From an uncultured Treponema sp. (GTDB taxonomy: Bacteria; Spirochaetota; Spirochaetia; Treponematales; Treponemataceae), in contig ONPD01000004.1 of assembly GCA_900319625.1 (NCBI GenBank), positions 62,001-126,000 on the forward strand: a DNA stretch of 64,000 nucleotides. The letters are read 5' to 3'. The notes below the pieces were generated by a model that saw nothing but the letters and a program-made list of their open reading frames with translations, was not told the origin of the DNA and did not search any database. Shown here one piece after another: positions 16,621-24,480 of the stretch. Position 1 is the stretch's first letter, and every line of letters begins with the position of its first letter. The position numbers and the translations under genes were made by a program.

Positions 16621-16654
16621 AAAAGACTTCTGGTTTTCAGAAGTCTTTTTTTTT
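16621..16654 (+). terminator. Terminator of tRNA-Phe
   Basis: AAAAGACTTCTG pairs with CAGAAGTCTTTT around a 5-nt loop and runs into Ts, starting three bases after the tRNA. Confidence 0.9.
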
Positions 16655-16794
16655 AGCCTTTTTTCGAAAAAATCTCCTTCAATTAATTGAATCACTTTAA
16701 ATACTTATTAAACTTTCAAAAGTTACAAAACCACTGTTATAAAATCATTAATTCACTAATATGCAATAAATTAATTGTATAAGAGTGAATATAA

Positions 16795-17667
16795 ATGGAT
16801 TTATTAAAAAGTGCTGATCAGGTTGTAGAAGATTATATTTCTGCCTGTGACGGAAAAATCAAACTTTCTTTTTCTAAGCTTCTTGTAAAAGCAGTGCTTG
16901 CCGGCGCTATGATAGCCTTTGGAGCAAGCGCTGGTAATGTTGCATCCCATGCAGTTTTAAATGTAGGCCTTTCCCGCCTTGCAAGTGCAGTTGTTTTTCC
17001 TGTAGGTCTTATGATGATAGTTCTGACCGGCTGTGAATTATTTACAGGCGATTGTCTAATGGCTATGAGCTGGATGACAAAAAAGCAGTCTCTGGCAAAT
17101 ATCATCCGCGTTCTGATTCTTGTTTTTGCAGGAAACCTTATCGGAGCCTCCCTGGTAGCATTCGGCGCCTCCTTAAGCGGTCAGTTTGACTACTCATCCG
17201 GTCTTCTGGGAGCCTATTCAATTAAAGTAGCCCTTGGCAAAGTGAACCTTTCCTTCAGCCAGGCCCTGATTTCCGGCATTTTATGTAATATTCTTGTTTG
17301 TGCCGCAATTATCCTTGCCGGAGCCGCAAAAGATGTTACAGGAAAGCTTATCGCCATCTTTTTTGTAATTATGCTTTTTGTAACAGAAGGCTTTGAGCAC
17401 TGTGTTGCAAATATGTATTACATAACCTCAGGATTAATCGCAAGCCATAATCCACATTACCTTCAGACAGCCCTTGAACATTATGGATTTACAATGGAAA
17501 AGCTTCAGACCTTAAACCTGAAGACATATTTTATAAACAATCTTTTTCCGGTAACACTTGGAAACATTATCGGCGGAGCCCTCTGCCTTGGCTTCCCTCT
17601 TGTATATCTGAACCTGTCAAATCAAAAGAAAAAATTAAATAACAATTCTGTAATGGAGGTGGCATAA
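16795..17667 (+). CDS. Formate/nitrite transporter (FNT) family channel
   Basis: A 290-residue membrane protein with six helices of the aquaporin-like FNT fold. Visible family motifs are AGAMIAFGASAGNVASH in the first helix region and LTGCELFTGDCLMAMSWM in the loop after the third, with NILVCAAIILAGAAKDVTGK and FEHCVANMYYI further on. FNT channels move formate, nitrite, hydrosulfide or similar small anions; in a fermenting spirochete formate export is the simplest idea. The family is secure but the substrate is not. The Shine-Dalgarno is poor. The stop codon overlaps by one base (TAATG) the start of a 35-codon membrane peptide gene. Confidence 0.9.
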   Translation: MDLLKSADQVVEDYISACDGKIKLSFSKLLVKAVLAGAMIAFGASAGNVASHAVLNVGLSRLASAVVFPVGLMMIVLTGCELFTGDCLMAMSWMTKKQSLANIIRVLILVFAGNLIGASLVAFGASLSGQFDYSSGLLGAYSIKVALGKVNLSFSQALISGILCNILVCAAIILAGAAKDVTGKLIAIFFVIMLFVTEGFEHCVANMYYITSGLIASHNPHYLQTALEHYGFTMEKLQTLNLKTYFINNLFPVTLGNIIGGALCLGFPLVYLNLSNQKKKLNNNSVMEVA

Positions 17668-17774
17668 TGTTACATATGGTAGCAATAACTTTACTTGTCC
17701 TGCTTGCTGAACTTGCAGGCGTTGGAGTTATGACTTTAGTTTTAGGTTACTTATATAATCTTAAAACAAAATAA
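17667..17774 (+). CDS. 35-residue single-pass membrane peptide coupled to FNT channel
   Basis: A short gene starting in the TAATG overlap with the FNT stop codon and preceded by a near-ideal GGAGGT (17655-17660, inside the FNT gene). The peptide begins MLHMVAITLLVLLAEL, continues with AGVGVMTLVLGYLYN and ends NLKTK: one hydrophobic helix of about 25 residues with a short positive tail. The strong ribosome site, the coupling and the terminator 27 bp after its stop all support a real gene. It may be a small partner or stabiliser of the channel. No family was recognised. Confidence 0.7.
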   Translation: MLHMVAITLLVLLAELAGVGVMTLVLGYLYNLKTK

Positions 17775-17800
17775 AAGGATTTATATGCTGTTACGAATCC

Positions 17801-17838
17801 AAAGGGTACACATTGCTTATGTGTGCCCTTTTTATTTT
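17801..17838 (+). terminator. Terminator of the FNT operon
   Basis: AAAGGGTACACAT pairs with ATGTGTGCCCTTT (one T-G pair) around a 5-nt loop and is followed by a T-rich run. It overlaps the 3' end of the convergent gene. Confidence 0.8.
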
Positions 17839-18515
17839 TCCTGACACAGCATACGGTAAAACCAGTTCTGTACCTCAAGAACACGGCTCATAACAGCATT
17901 TTCAACGATTCTTTTAAGAAGCCTGTATTTCATGGGCGAATAAGTACACTGAATCAAAACATATAATTCAATTTTTTCAGAATCTTCTTTCATCAAAACA
18001 AATATAGCGGCTTCATCTTTTTTTAGTTCTCGTAGAAGAATATTTGCGGGATTTTTATTCAGCACTGCTGTAACCGCATATAATTTCTGACCTTCTCCAA
18101 AAGCTTTTTCTTCAACCCGGAAATCAAAATTTAAGCCGCCGGCAGCTTTATCTTTTATATAAAGCTCGTGTCCGTTCCGGCTCAACTCAGCTTTTTTAAA
18201 CATCGCCTTACGTTCACCATCTGCATTGATATAACTTACACCATAACATTCTTTATCAAGGCCACCCATCTGATCGAGTTTTTTAAGCATCTGGGCGCAG
18301 GTATAACCTTTTGCCTTAGTAGCAGGGATAGACATTACAGATTGAAAGCAGTAATTAACTTCAAAAAGATTTTTTAAGCGGTTTTTATACTCTTCACTTA
18401 TAGAAGTTTCCGGTAATAATGAATAATCTGAACCGTAAACATGTCTGAAAGCCGGCTGAGCATAAGAAAGAAATGATAATAGTGTAAATATAAATATTGA
18501 TAAGACTTTTTTCAT
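17832..18515 (-). CDS. Exported protein of unknown function
   Basis: A 227-residue protein with an N-terminal signal peptide (MKKVLSIFIFTLLSFLSYAQ). The mature part is mixed alpha/beta with KGYTCAQMLKKLDQMGGLD, a central strand region GLNFDFRVEEKAFGEGQKLYAV and a C-terminal helix block ending VQNWFYRMLCQ. It looks like a periplasmic treponemal family, but no named family was recognised with confidence. The start is the ATG before the signal peptide; the Shine-Dalgarno is weak. It lies between a terminator upstream and the FNT terminator downstream, so it is monocistronic. Confidence 0.55.
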   Translation of the reverse strand: MKKVLSIFIFTLLSFLSYAQPAFRHVYGSDYSLLPETSISEEYKNRLKNLFEVNYCFQSVMSIPATKAKGYTCAQMLKKLDQMGGLDKECYGVSYINADGERKAMFKKAELSRNGHELYIKDKAAGGLNFDFRVEEKAFGEGQKLYAVTAVLNKNPANILLRELKKDEAAIFVLMKEDSEKIELYVLIQCTYSPMKYRLLKRIVENAVMSRVLEVQNWFYRMLCQEK

Positions 18516-18532
18516 AAAGTGCAGACAGACAT

Positions 18533-18568
18533 AAAAAAAACGTATGGCTCATGAATCCATACGTTTTT
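18533..18568 (-). terminator. Terminator of the zinc-ribbon gene
   Basis: CGTATGG (18541-18547) pairs with CCATACG (18557-18563), extended by an A/T run on each side; the minus-strand T-tract is the A-run at 18533-18540. Confidence 0.8.
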
Positions 18569-18589
18569 ACTCCCACAGAAAATTAAATA

Positions 18590-18763
18590 TTATTTAAAAT
18601 CCTTTGGTCTTCTTTCAACACGTTTGCATTTCTGGCATTCTGCAATATTCTTAAGTCTGCCATTTTCAATCATTGTTTTCATTATGATTTCGCCACCGCA
18701 ATCTGGGCAGGCGAATTTCTGTGTTGCAACAGTTGTACGAGAGTTCTTACTAGCTCCAGCCAT
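18590..18763 (-). CDS. 57-residue zinc-ribbon protein
   Basis: A small complete gene. The ATG is preceded by GGAGG at seven bases and a terminator follows the TAA. The product starts MAGASKNSRTTVATQKF, then has CPDCGG, about 20 residues, and CQKCKR, i.e. two CxxC knuckles forming a classic zinc ribbon, and ends RRPKDFK. It is basic and cytoplasmic. Such ribbons are found in ribosome-, RNA polymerase- and DNA-associated small proteins; nothing in the sequence decides which. It stands alone between the exported unknown and the TPR alarmone synthetase. Confidence 0.8.
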   Translation of the reverse strand: MAGASKNSRTTVATQKFACPDCGGEIIMKTMIENGRLKNIAECQKCKRVERRPKDFK

Positions 18764-18831
18764 TTAATTGCCTCCAATCGAATATTCGTGATTATTAATT
18801 TTATAGAATATCAGACTTTAAGTCAAGGGCA

Positions 18832-20082
18832 CTACATATTCATTCCGAATTTTTGTACAAGTTTTTCCTGCAAAAATTTGTATTCTTCCTGTTTCATGCC
18901 AAGCTTAATAGCCGCATCAAGGTCATTCATCGAGTTTTCAAACTCATTTACTTCATAGTAAGCCAGTGCCCTTCTGAAATGAGTATGAGCCTGGAATTCG
19001 TTAATTTCAAGCGAAGTTGTAAAGGAATCAATGGCTTCCTGATACTTCTTCTGAATTGAAAGAACAATTCCCTTGTAATAGTGAGTTCTGAAGGCTTTTG
19101 GATCACATTCAATACTTGTATTGAAATCCTCAAGGGCATCTTCCAGCTTATTCATAGAGAAAAAGGCCATACCCCTGTGTTTTCTGATTACAGAAATAAC
19201 TGTCTTTTCTGTAGGCGGAATAGAATCCAGAATCTTAGAGTAAATCTGAACTGCACCTTCAAGATTACCGGCATTATGAGCCTCAATAGCCCTGAGCAGC
19301 ATCTCATCAATAGTTCCCTGAACAAAAGGAGATACGCGGTTTATAGGCTCATCAGTAAGTGCCTGCTTTGGCTTTTCATCAAGCAGATTATCTGCAATCG
19401 AATAAAAGGACTGACGGCGCTCTTCAAGCTCCTTCTGCAGCTTTTTCTGATAATCGCGGATTTCCTGGAAGGTGATGTCAGCAAGAGAAAGTGATGCATT
19501 GATAGCCGCAAGCTTTCGTCTCAAAGGGGCATCAAAAGGAGAAAACTCTGTTTTATATATAAGCTCGTGTTCTACCTCGGCCCAGGCATCCTGTAAGATT
19601 GTTCGTATCTGAATTTCGCAGACAAGCTCCCCTCCCAGCGGCATAAGATTTTCAAACCTTTCGTCTTTTGGAGGAAAACATTCTTCCGGTATTTTTACAA
19701 GAACATGAATAGATTCATAACCAAACTCGCTGAAATTCTTTTCAGTTCCTTTAACTTCTACTTCTTTTATTTCAAAAAGCTCTTTTATCTGTGATATGGC
19801 AAGATTAATATCTTCAAGAAAGGCACAGATAAGGCGGATTCCAAGCATATCTGTAAGGCAGATAAGAGAACTAAACTCTGTAATTTTATCAGCTTCCTTT
19901 CTGAGTACCTTTTTATAATAGCTGTCAAAACTCTTGATTCGCCATTTATAAGTTGGCTGAGCACTAAGATGTATTTTATCCTGAAGCACAACTAAAATAT
20001 TCTGGAGAATCTTTGCAAAATATTCTCCGTAAGCTTCATAATTTTCACGGATTGTTGATTTAGATAAATATTTACTGTTCAT
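18832..20082 (-). CDS. RelA/SpoT-type alarmone synthetase fused to TPR repeats
   Basis: A 416-residue cytoplasmic protein. Residues about 30-200 are a RelA_SpoT synthetase domain: RIKS (48-51), DMLGIRLI (78-85), FGYESIHV and the C-terminal EIQIRTILQDAWAEVEHEL signature. No HD hydrolase domain is present. Residues about 265-400 are three to four TPR units (MAFFSMNKLEDALEDFNTSI, HYYKGIVLSIQKKYQEAIDS). It probably makes (p)ppGpp or a related alarmone, with the TPRs binding a regulator. A second, shorter synthetase lies at 46484-47170. The start has no clear Shine-Dalgarno. Confidence 0.85.
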   Translation of the reverse strand: MNSKYLSKSTIRENYEAYGEYFAKILQNILVVLQDKIHLSAQPTYKWRIKSFDSYYKKVLRKEADKITEFSSLICLTDMLGIRLICAFLEDINLAISQIKELFEIKEVEVKGTEKNFSEFGYESIHVLVKIPEECFPPKDERFENLMPLGGELVCEIQIRTILQDAWAEVEHELIYKTEFSPFDAPLRRKLAAINASLSLADITFQEIRDYQKKLQKELEERRQSFYSIADNLLDEKPKQALTDEPINRVSPFVQGTIDEMLLRAIEAHNAGNLEGAVQIYSKILDSIPPTEKTVISVIRKHRGMAFFSMNKLEDALEDFNTSIECDPKAFRTHYYKGIVLSIQKKYQEAIDSFTTSLEINEFQAHTHFRRALAYYEVNEFENSMNDLDAAIKLGMKQEEYKFLQEKLVQKFGMNM

Positions 20083-20112
20083 AAAGACAAGTTTACTTTG
20101 TATTCAAAAAAC

Positions 20113-20158
20113 AAAAAAAAAGCGTTGTTGAACTAAAAAATTCAACAACGCTCTTTTT
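20113..20158 (-). terminator. Terminator of flaA
   Basis: AGCGTTGTTGAA (20121-20132) pairs with TTCAACAACGCT (20141-20152); the minus-strand T-run is the A-run at 20113-20120. Confidence 0.9.
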
Positions 20159-20173
20159 TAATTCAAACTAGGA

Positions 20174-21235
20174 TTATTCGCTAGCCTGTCCGCCGTTATC
20201 GCTCTTCAAGCTTGAAGTAAATTCATCTTCAGCTGCAAGCTTAGCCTTTTCAAGGTAGCGGTTAACCTGCTTTTCACCAAATCTTGACATTTCAAAGTTC
20301 TGGCGAGCTTTTTCTTTAGTAGTAATGATACCCCAGAGGTCTTCATCAGCAATATCACGATCGCTTGTAAGAAGTGCCTTGTCGTAAATAATCTTTACGT
20401 CTTTGAAGTATCCGATGAAGTCTCCGCCTGCCTGAGCAGCGTCACGTGTAATCTGGAATCCTGTGAACTTAACAAATGGAAGTCCGCGTGGATAGATTGG
20501 ATATACACGAATCTCGCGTGAACGGATTTCTGTAAGGTACTGAGGGTTGTTCCAGCGAAGCTCTTTCCAACCATCAAAACCAAGATAACCCATAAAGTAG
20601 CGGCGTTCTACACCATCATTATCCTTAAGAAGAACATACAATCCGTGTGGGTGGTTCATACCCATTGTTGTAACCTGGATTGATTTAATTGTTCCAACAT
20701 TCTTTACAACACCATAACCATCTTCGAACAAAGTCTTTCCGCTAGCCTTCTGCTCATCTGTTGGTTCCTGGCGGTTACCGCTGTCATCTGCATCTGACAA
20801 TGGTTCGTAAGCAGGAATCTCGAAAGCCGGGATTACTTTTGCATTAGAGTTTGAGTTCCAAGAAGGGAAAACAATTCTAACGCCCATTACATTCTTTCCA
20901 GCAAATGGTACATCTGCACTCTCTTTTACAGGAGCTGCGACAACTTTTGAATCTGCCAAAGCTGCAACAGTCTTAGCCGAAGAGTTCAATGTAACTTCCC
21001 AGTCCGAAAGAACAAGAGATGTTCTCATAAGATCTTTCTGGTCATTTGTGAAAGTTGCACCAGCAGTTACGGAGTAGTCCATAACAGTATGCCTGTTCTG
21101 AGTGTTATCGCCGTTTTCGTTAGCAACGCAATCAGCATCAAGCAAAGTAAAATCGATGAGCATACTTTCTTCAGCAAAAGCAGCACCACCAACGAGCAGC
21201 ATAGCAGCTGCAAATAAACACAAAGTCTTCTTCAT
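20174..21235 (-). CDS. flaA: Flagellar filament outer layer (sheath) protein FlaA
   Basis: The sheath protein of spirochete periplasmic flagella. It is 353 residues long with a signal peptide ending AAFA (cleavage after about residue 21). Family signatures include GVRIVFPSWNSNSNAKVIPAF, IKSIQVTTMGMNHPHGLYV, FMGYLGFDGWKELRWNNPQY and RVYPIYPRGLPFVKFTGF. It is exported to the periplasm and coats the FlaB core. The gene has its own sigma-70 promoter (21285-21313), an AAAGGAG start signal and a terminator, so it is monocistronic and probably strongly expressed. It is the best taxonomic marker in the window. As I recall, in Treponema pallidum flaA also lies near an amidase gene, matching the upstream neighbours. 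Confidence 0.97.
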   Translation of the reverse strand: MKKTLCLFAAAMLLVGGAAFAEESMLIDFTLLDADCVANENGDNTQNRHTVMDYSVTAGATFTNDQKDLMRTSLVLSDWEVTLNSSAKTVAALADSKVVAAPVKESADVPFAGKNVMGVRIVFPSWNSNSNAKVIPAFEIPAYEPLSDADDSGNRQEPTDEQKASGKTLFEDGYGVVKNVGTIKSIQVTTMGMNHPHGLYVLLKDNDGVERRYFMGYLGFDGWKELRWNNPQYLTEIRSREIRVYPIYPRGLPFVKFTGFQITRDAAQAGGDFIGYFKDVKIIYDKALLTSDRDIADEDLWGIITTKEKARQNFEMSRFGEKQVNRYLEKAKLAAEDEFTSSLKSDNGGQASE

Positions 21236-21284
21236 ACCTTGAAGCTCCTTTAATACTATTTCGATGTAGCCTTGTATAGAAATA

Positions 21285-21313
21285 ATTATCTACCAAGTAC
21301 ATCATTTTGTCAA
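21285..21313 (-). promoter_or_regulatory. Sigma-70-type promoter of flaA
   Basis: On the minus strand a perfect TTGACA (21308-21313), 17-bp spacer, GATAAT (21285-21290). The leader is about 40 nt and contains the ribosome site. Confidence 0.85.
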
Positions 21314-21351
21314 CTTTTTAACTTTTTAAATATGCATAAAATTATAAATTT

Positions 21352-21810
21352 TTATTCGTAGGCATATTTACCATCAACATAAATTTCAATTTCAGAAACA
21401 TTACCGAAATTGGCCTTTATATTTTTTTTGAGGAGTTCTACCCCCTCCTGAATCTGAACGGCACTGTCTTCCTGAGCCAGAAGCTCCGGGGATAGATTTA
21501 CAAAAAGCACCCCTTTTCTAAGAAAACAGGAAAGAACCCTTGTTCCGCGGGCAAAAAGCAGTTTTGTACGCTCAATGCCTGAGCCTAAAAGCAGCTCATC
21601 AACAAAAAGCTGGATTTTTCCCTGAACAGGATTTTTTTCTAAATAGCGGTATTCAACCACATAATTGCCTTCATCAACTGACGGAAAGATAAAAAGTCTG
21701 CGCTCTTTTTTATTTGAAATCAGGAAGAGCAACGAAGAAATAAGAAAGAGAAAGATAATCAATGAGAAAACTGACAAACGGATGTAATGAACTTTTCTGC
21801 TGTATTCCAT
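21352..21810 (-). CDS. GerMN-domain membrane-anchored protein
   Basis: A 152-residue protein with one N-terminal transmembrane anchor (residues about 11-32) and a periplasmic domain with the GerMN pattern: FVDELLLGSG, RGTRVLSCFLRKGVLFVNLSPELL and a C-terminal helix plus strand (NVSEIEIYVDGKYAYE). GerMN domains occur in envelope proteins and are often encoded beside N-acetylmuramoyl-L-alanine amidases, as here (stop of the amidase five bases upstream). A role in septal or peptidoglycan work with the amidase is an inference. No Shine-Dalgarno is evident; it is probably translated from the operon message. Confidence 0.8.
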   Translation of the reverse strand: MEYSRKVHYIRLSVFSLIIFLFLISSLLFLISNKKERRLFIFPSVDEGNYVVEYRYLEKNPVQGKIQLFVDELLLGSGIERTKLLFARGTRVLSCFLRKGVLFVNLSPELLAQEDSAVQIQEGVELLKKNIKANFGNVSEIEIYVDGKYAYE

Positions 21811-21815
21811 AACTT

Positions 21816-22853
21816 TTATTTTATCGAAGTAAATCCCTGTGAGCGTTCAAAGTGTGTTATAAACGCACCTAATCCATTATATATTCCCAATGTTGCTTTT
21901 TTCAAGTATTTATCGTCATTCATAAGCAAAGCTTCTTTTTCGTTTGATACAAAGCCAAGCTCAACAAGAACGGCAGGCATTTTTGAATTGCGGACAACAA
22001 ACCATTCTTCGGCACGGATTCCGCGGGCAGTTGAATCTTTTCCAATCTGAGATTTAAGACCATCCATAATGAACTTTGCAATCATAATGCTTTCGGTTGT
22101 GTACTCCTCTTCCATCATGGAATTGAGGATTGGAGCAAGATTTTTTTCCTCTTTGGCAACCGCTTTCTCATCAATTACTGAGCGGCGGTAATCAGGGGAA
22201 AGATACCATACCTCATAACCGGAAGAATTTTTGTTCAGGGATGAGTTTACATGAATCGAAATAAAAATTACGGCTTCGTTTTCCTTTACGCGCACGTTGT
22301 TTGCAATGTCTGTACGTTCGCCAAGACTTAGGAAAACGTCTGTGCTGCGGGTAAGGATAATCTGCTTGTCAGGATAAGCGGTCTTTAAGCGTTCAAAAAG
22401 CATTTTTCCAACCTTGAGGTTTATATCCTTTTCGCGGATTGTGACATTCTTGCCGCCGATTTTATAAGTTTTCAGGGCTCCAGGGTCTTTTCCGCCGTGG
22501 CCCGGATCAATCAGGATTGCGCCGACCTTAAAAGGAGTTTCCTCTTTCTGATTAAAAAACTCTTCAGCCTGATTCATAAAGCCCTGGGAAACCATGATTT
22601 TATTTTCCTGGATTTCAGGGGCGTCTGTAATCTGAAGGCGGATGCTGTCCAGAAGTACCAGCTGGTCTCCAAGTCGGAAAGAAAGCTGGTGGCCGGATTT
22701 TTCAATCATTCCTGTCTGGGAAAGAGAATCCCAGTAAAGGGTCATTCCCTGATTTTTTGCGGCATCCAGAAGAGAAATTGTGTTAGCCGCAAAAAAGAGA
22801 GAGACATTAAAAATCATTGTAAAAACAAAAATTATCTTACGTTTAAAGTTCAT
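21816..22853 (-). CDS. N-acetylmuramoyl-L-alanine amidase (Amidase_3)
   Basis: Cleaves the amide bond between MurNAc and L-Ala in peptidoglycan; periplasmic. The zinc-site motifs are DPGHGGKDPGA, EKDINLKV (Glu), SIHVNSS (His) and VELGFVSN (catalytic Glu). A short AMIN-like region precedes the catalytic domain. The frame begins at a GTG at 22880, but the ATG at 22853 gives a clean signal peptide (MNFKRKIIFVF...FFAA) and has AGGAAA upstream, so 345 residues are called. It is followed by GerMN and preceded by the ATP-grasp gene. Confidence 0.92.
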   Translation of the reverse strand: MNFKRKIIFVFTMIFNVSLFFAANTISLLDAAKNQGMTLYWDSLSQTGMIEKSGHQLSFRLGDQLVLLDSIRLQITDAPEIQENKIMVSQGFMNQAEEFFNQKEETPFKVGAILIDPGHGGKDPGALKTYKIGGKNVTIREKDINLKVGKMLFERLKTAYPDKQIILTRSTDVFLSLGERTDIANNVRVKENEAVIFISIHVNSSLNKNSSGYEVWYLSPDYRRSVIDEKAVAKEEKNLAPILNSMMEEEYTTESIMIAKFIMDGLKSQIGKDSTARGIRAEEWFVVRNSKMPAVLVELGFVSNEKEALLMNDDKYLKKATLGIYNGLGAFITHFERSQGFTSIK

Positions 22854-22863
22854 CTGTTTTTTC

Positions 22864-24459
22864 CTATTTCGTTGAATCACAAATATATACAGCAGCCTGT
22901 AAGCCGCCCTGCATCAAGGCTTTCCAGAATCTTTTTCCTTCGATTGCGGGATGCTTTTTGCGAAGTATATCAAATTTTTCAAGGGTCTGAGAAATTGTAT
23001 TGTAATTCCAGTCTCTGAGATTTCCGTATTTTTCCTGAATAAAAGAAGGCAAAAGGGCGCTGACCGGCGCGTCTTTTTCTATGACAGCAGGCACTTTTGC
23101 AAGCTCTGCTTCAGACAGTTTTCCGAAGGCAGCCGGAGGAAAGCCTTTTTCATCAGCTTCTTCAAGGCCGGCGATAAAGTCATCAGTTTTTTTGCAGCCG
23201 GGCTTCAAGGTGATAAAGACATTGGAAACGGCGTCTTCTGCTGTGCTTACGGCAATGTCGCGGCTGTGGCTTACAGAAATTACGTTTCCGCATTTTTCTA
23301 CGTTGTTGCGGGGGAAGTCCACCTGCCCGCCCACAGACACAGTCGCGCGGGGCAATACGTCCCTAACCGCCTGGTCAGTGTATTCTTTTATTTCTTCCAC
23401 GTATTCAACGGTTCCCGGAATTGAAATCCAGGCCCGTTCGGCGCTTGTTCGCAGGCATGGCACTTCAAAAAGCTGGTAAGGCTGACCGAGTTTGCTGCCG
23501 GCCGGGTCAAAGTTTACCGGTACACTGCGTTTTTCAGCCTGATCCGGCGCCTTGCCTGCGGCCACGAGGATGGCTTCTTTTGTGAGGTTGACGTCCGAGG
23601 CGTAAGGATAAGTCCAGCCTGACATATATCCACCCGAAAGACGGCCCGCAATTTCACCAATCATAGGGCCCTTTTTTGTCATTTTTATATCTGCCTTTGC
23701 AACGCCGGTGGTGAGTCCCAGAGCTTTTGCACCGCAGGCAAAAATCGAAATCAGCTGGTCGTGTTCTTTTTGCGAAAGAACAGCGGGCATTGTGTGACCA
23801 ACTTCAATAAAGTATGGAGGGTAAAAAATGTGTCTTTCTGCAAAACCTGTAACGATAAACTTCCCATCATAGACAAGGGCATCAATAGAATATTCAGGAC
23901 CTTCCATATATTCTTCAAGGATTGCTGTTTTTGAACGGGAAGCAGCCAGGGCTTTTTCTACAGAAGATTTTAATTCTTCTTTTGAGCGGATAAGGCGGCA
24001 GCCCCGGGCCCCCATATTATCAACAGGCTTTACGACAAGAGGATATGAAAGCTTTACATCATCAATATCAGCATTTTCAATTCTGATAAAATCCGGGGAA
24101 GGAACGCCGGCTTCCTTAAAGCACTTTCGCATTTCAGTTTTTACGCTGGCATTTACCGCTGCCTGAAATGAATGTGCAGGAAGCTTTAATTTTTCGCAGA
24201 CATAAGAAACTGAAGCTGAAAAATCAGTTCCTGCAGTAAATACGGCAGCAAGACCTCCGTCAGCCTTCAGTTTTTCTGCATAAGTAAGGATTTCTTCGCG
24301 GGCTTTTAAGTCGATTTTATTAAATTCATCTGCATAGGGAATGGCTACAGCCTTATCATCTGCATCAACAACGCATACCCTGTAGCCAAGCTCTTTTGCG
24401 CTTAGAATCGCAGGCTTCTGCATAAGGCCCGCGCCCAAAATCAATATATTTTCTTTCAT
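22864..24459 (-). CDS. ATP-grasp carboxylate-amine (or thiol) ligase-like protein
   Basis: A 531-residue cytoplasmic enzyme. It starts with a Rossmann-like preATP-grasp domain (NILILGAGLMQKPAILSAKELGYRV) and continues with an ATP-grasp fold: SYPLVVKPVDNMGARGC, AILEEYMEGPEYSIDALV and GPMIGEIAGRLSGGYMSG. The substrate is unknown. The C-terminal 200 residues include repeated domains of biotin-carboxylase or PurK type. The longest frame starts at a GTG at 24471; the ATG at 24459 with GGTGGGA upstream is preferred. It lies between a sugar-nucleotide fusion enzyme and the amidase, so it may attach an amino acid or similar group to a surface glycan; that is an inference. Confidence 0.8.
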   Translation of the reverse strand: MKENILILGAGLMQKPAILSAKELGYRVCVVDADDKAVAIPYADEFNKIDLKAREEILTYAEKLKADGGLAAVFTAGTDFSASVSYVCEKLKLPAHSFQAAVNASVKTEMRKCFKEAGVPSPDFIRIENADIDDVKLSYPLVVKPVDNMGARGCRLIRSKEELKSSVEKALAASRSKTAILEEYMEGPEYSIDALVYDGKFIVTGFAERHIFYPPYFIEVGHTMPAVLSQKEHDQLISIFACGAKALGLTTGVAKADIKMTKKGPMIGEIAGRLSGGYMSGWTYPYASDVNLTKEAILVAAGKAPDQAEKRSVPVNFDPAGSKLGQPYQLFEVPCLRTSAERAWISIPGTVEYVEEIKEYTDQAVRDVLPRATVSVGGQVDFPRNNVEKCGNVISVSHSRDIAVSTAEDAVSNVFITLKPGCKKTDDFIAGLEEADEKGFPPAAFGKLSEAELAKVPAVIEKDAPVSALLPSFIQEKYGNLRDWNYNTISQTLEKFDILRKKHPAIEGKRFWKALMQGGLQAAVYICDSTK

Positions 24460-24480
24460 TTTTCCCACCACTTTTATATT

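Noticed and set aside
17785..17844. 19-codon frame after the FNT peptide with AAGGA upstream
   Set aside because: It is read through the terminator hairpin itself; the peptide is an artefact of the stem, unless it acts as a leader for nothing downstream.
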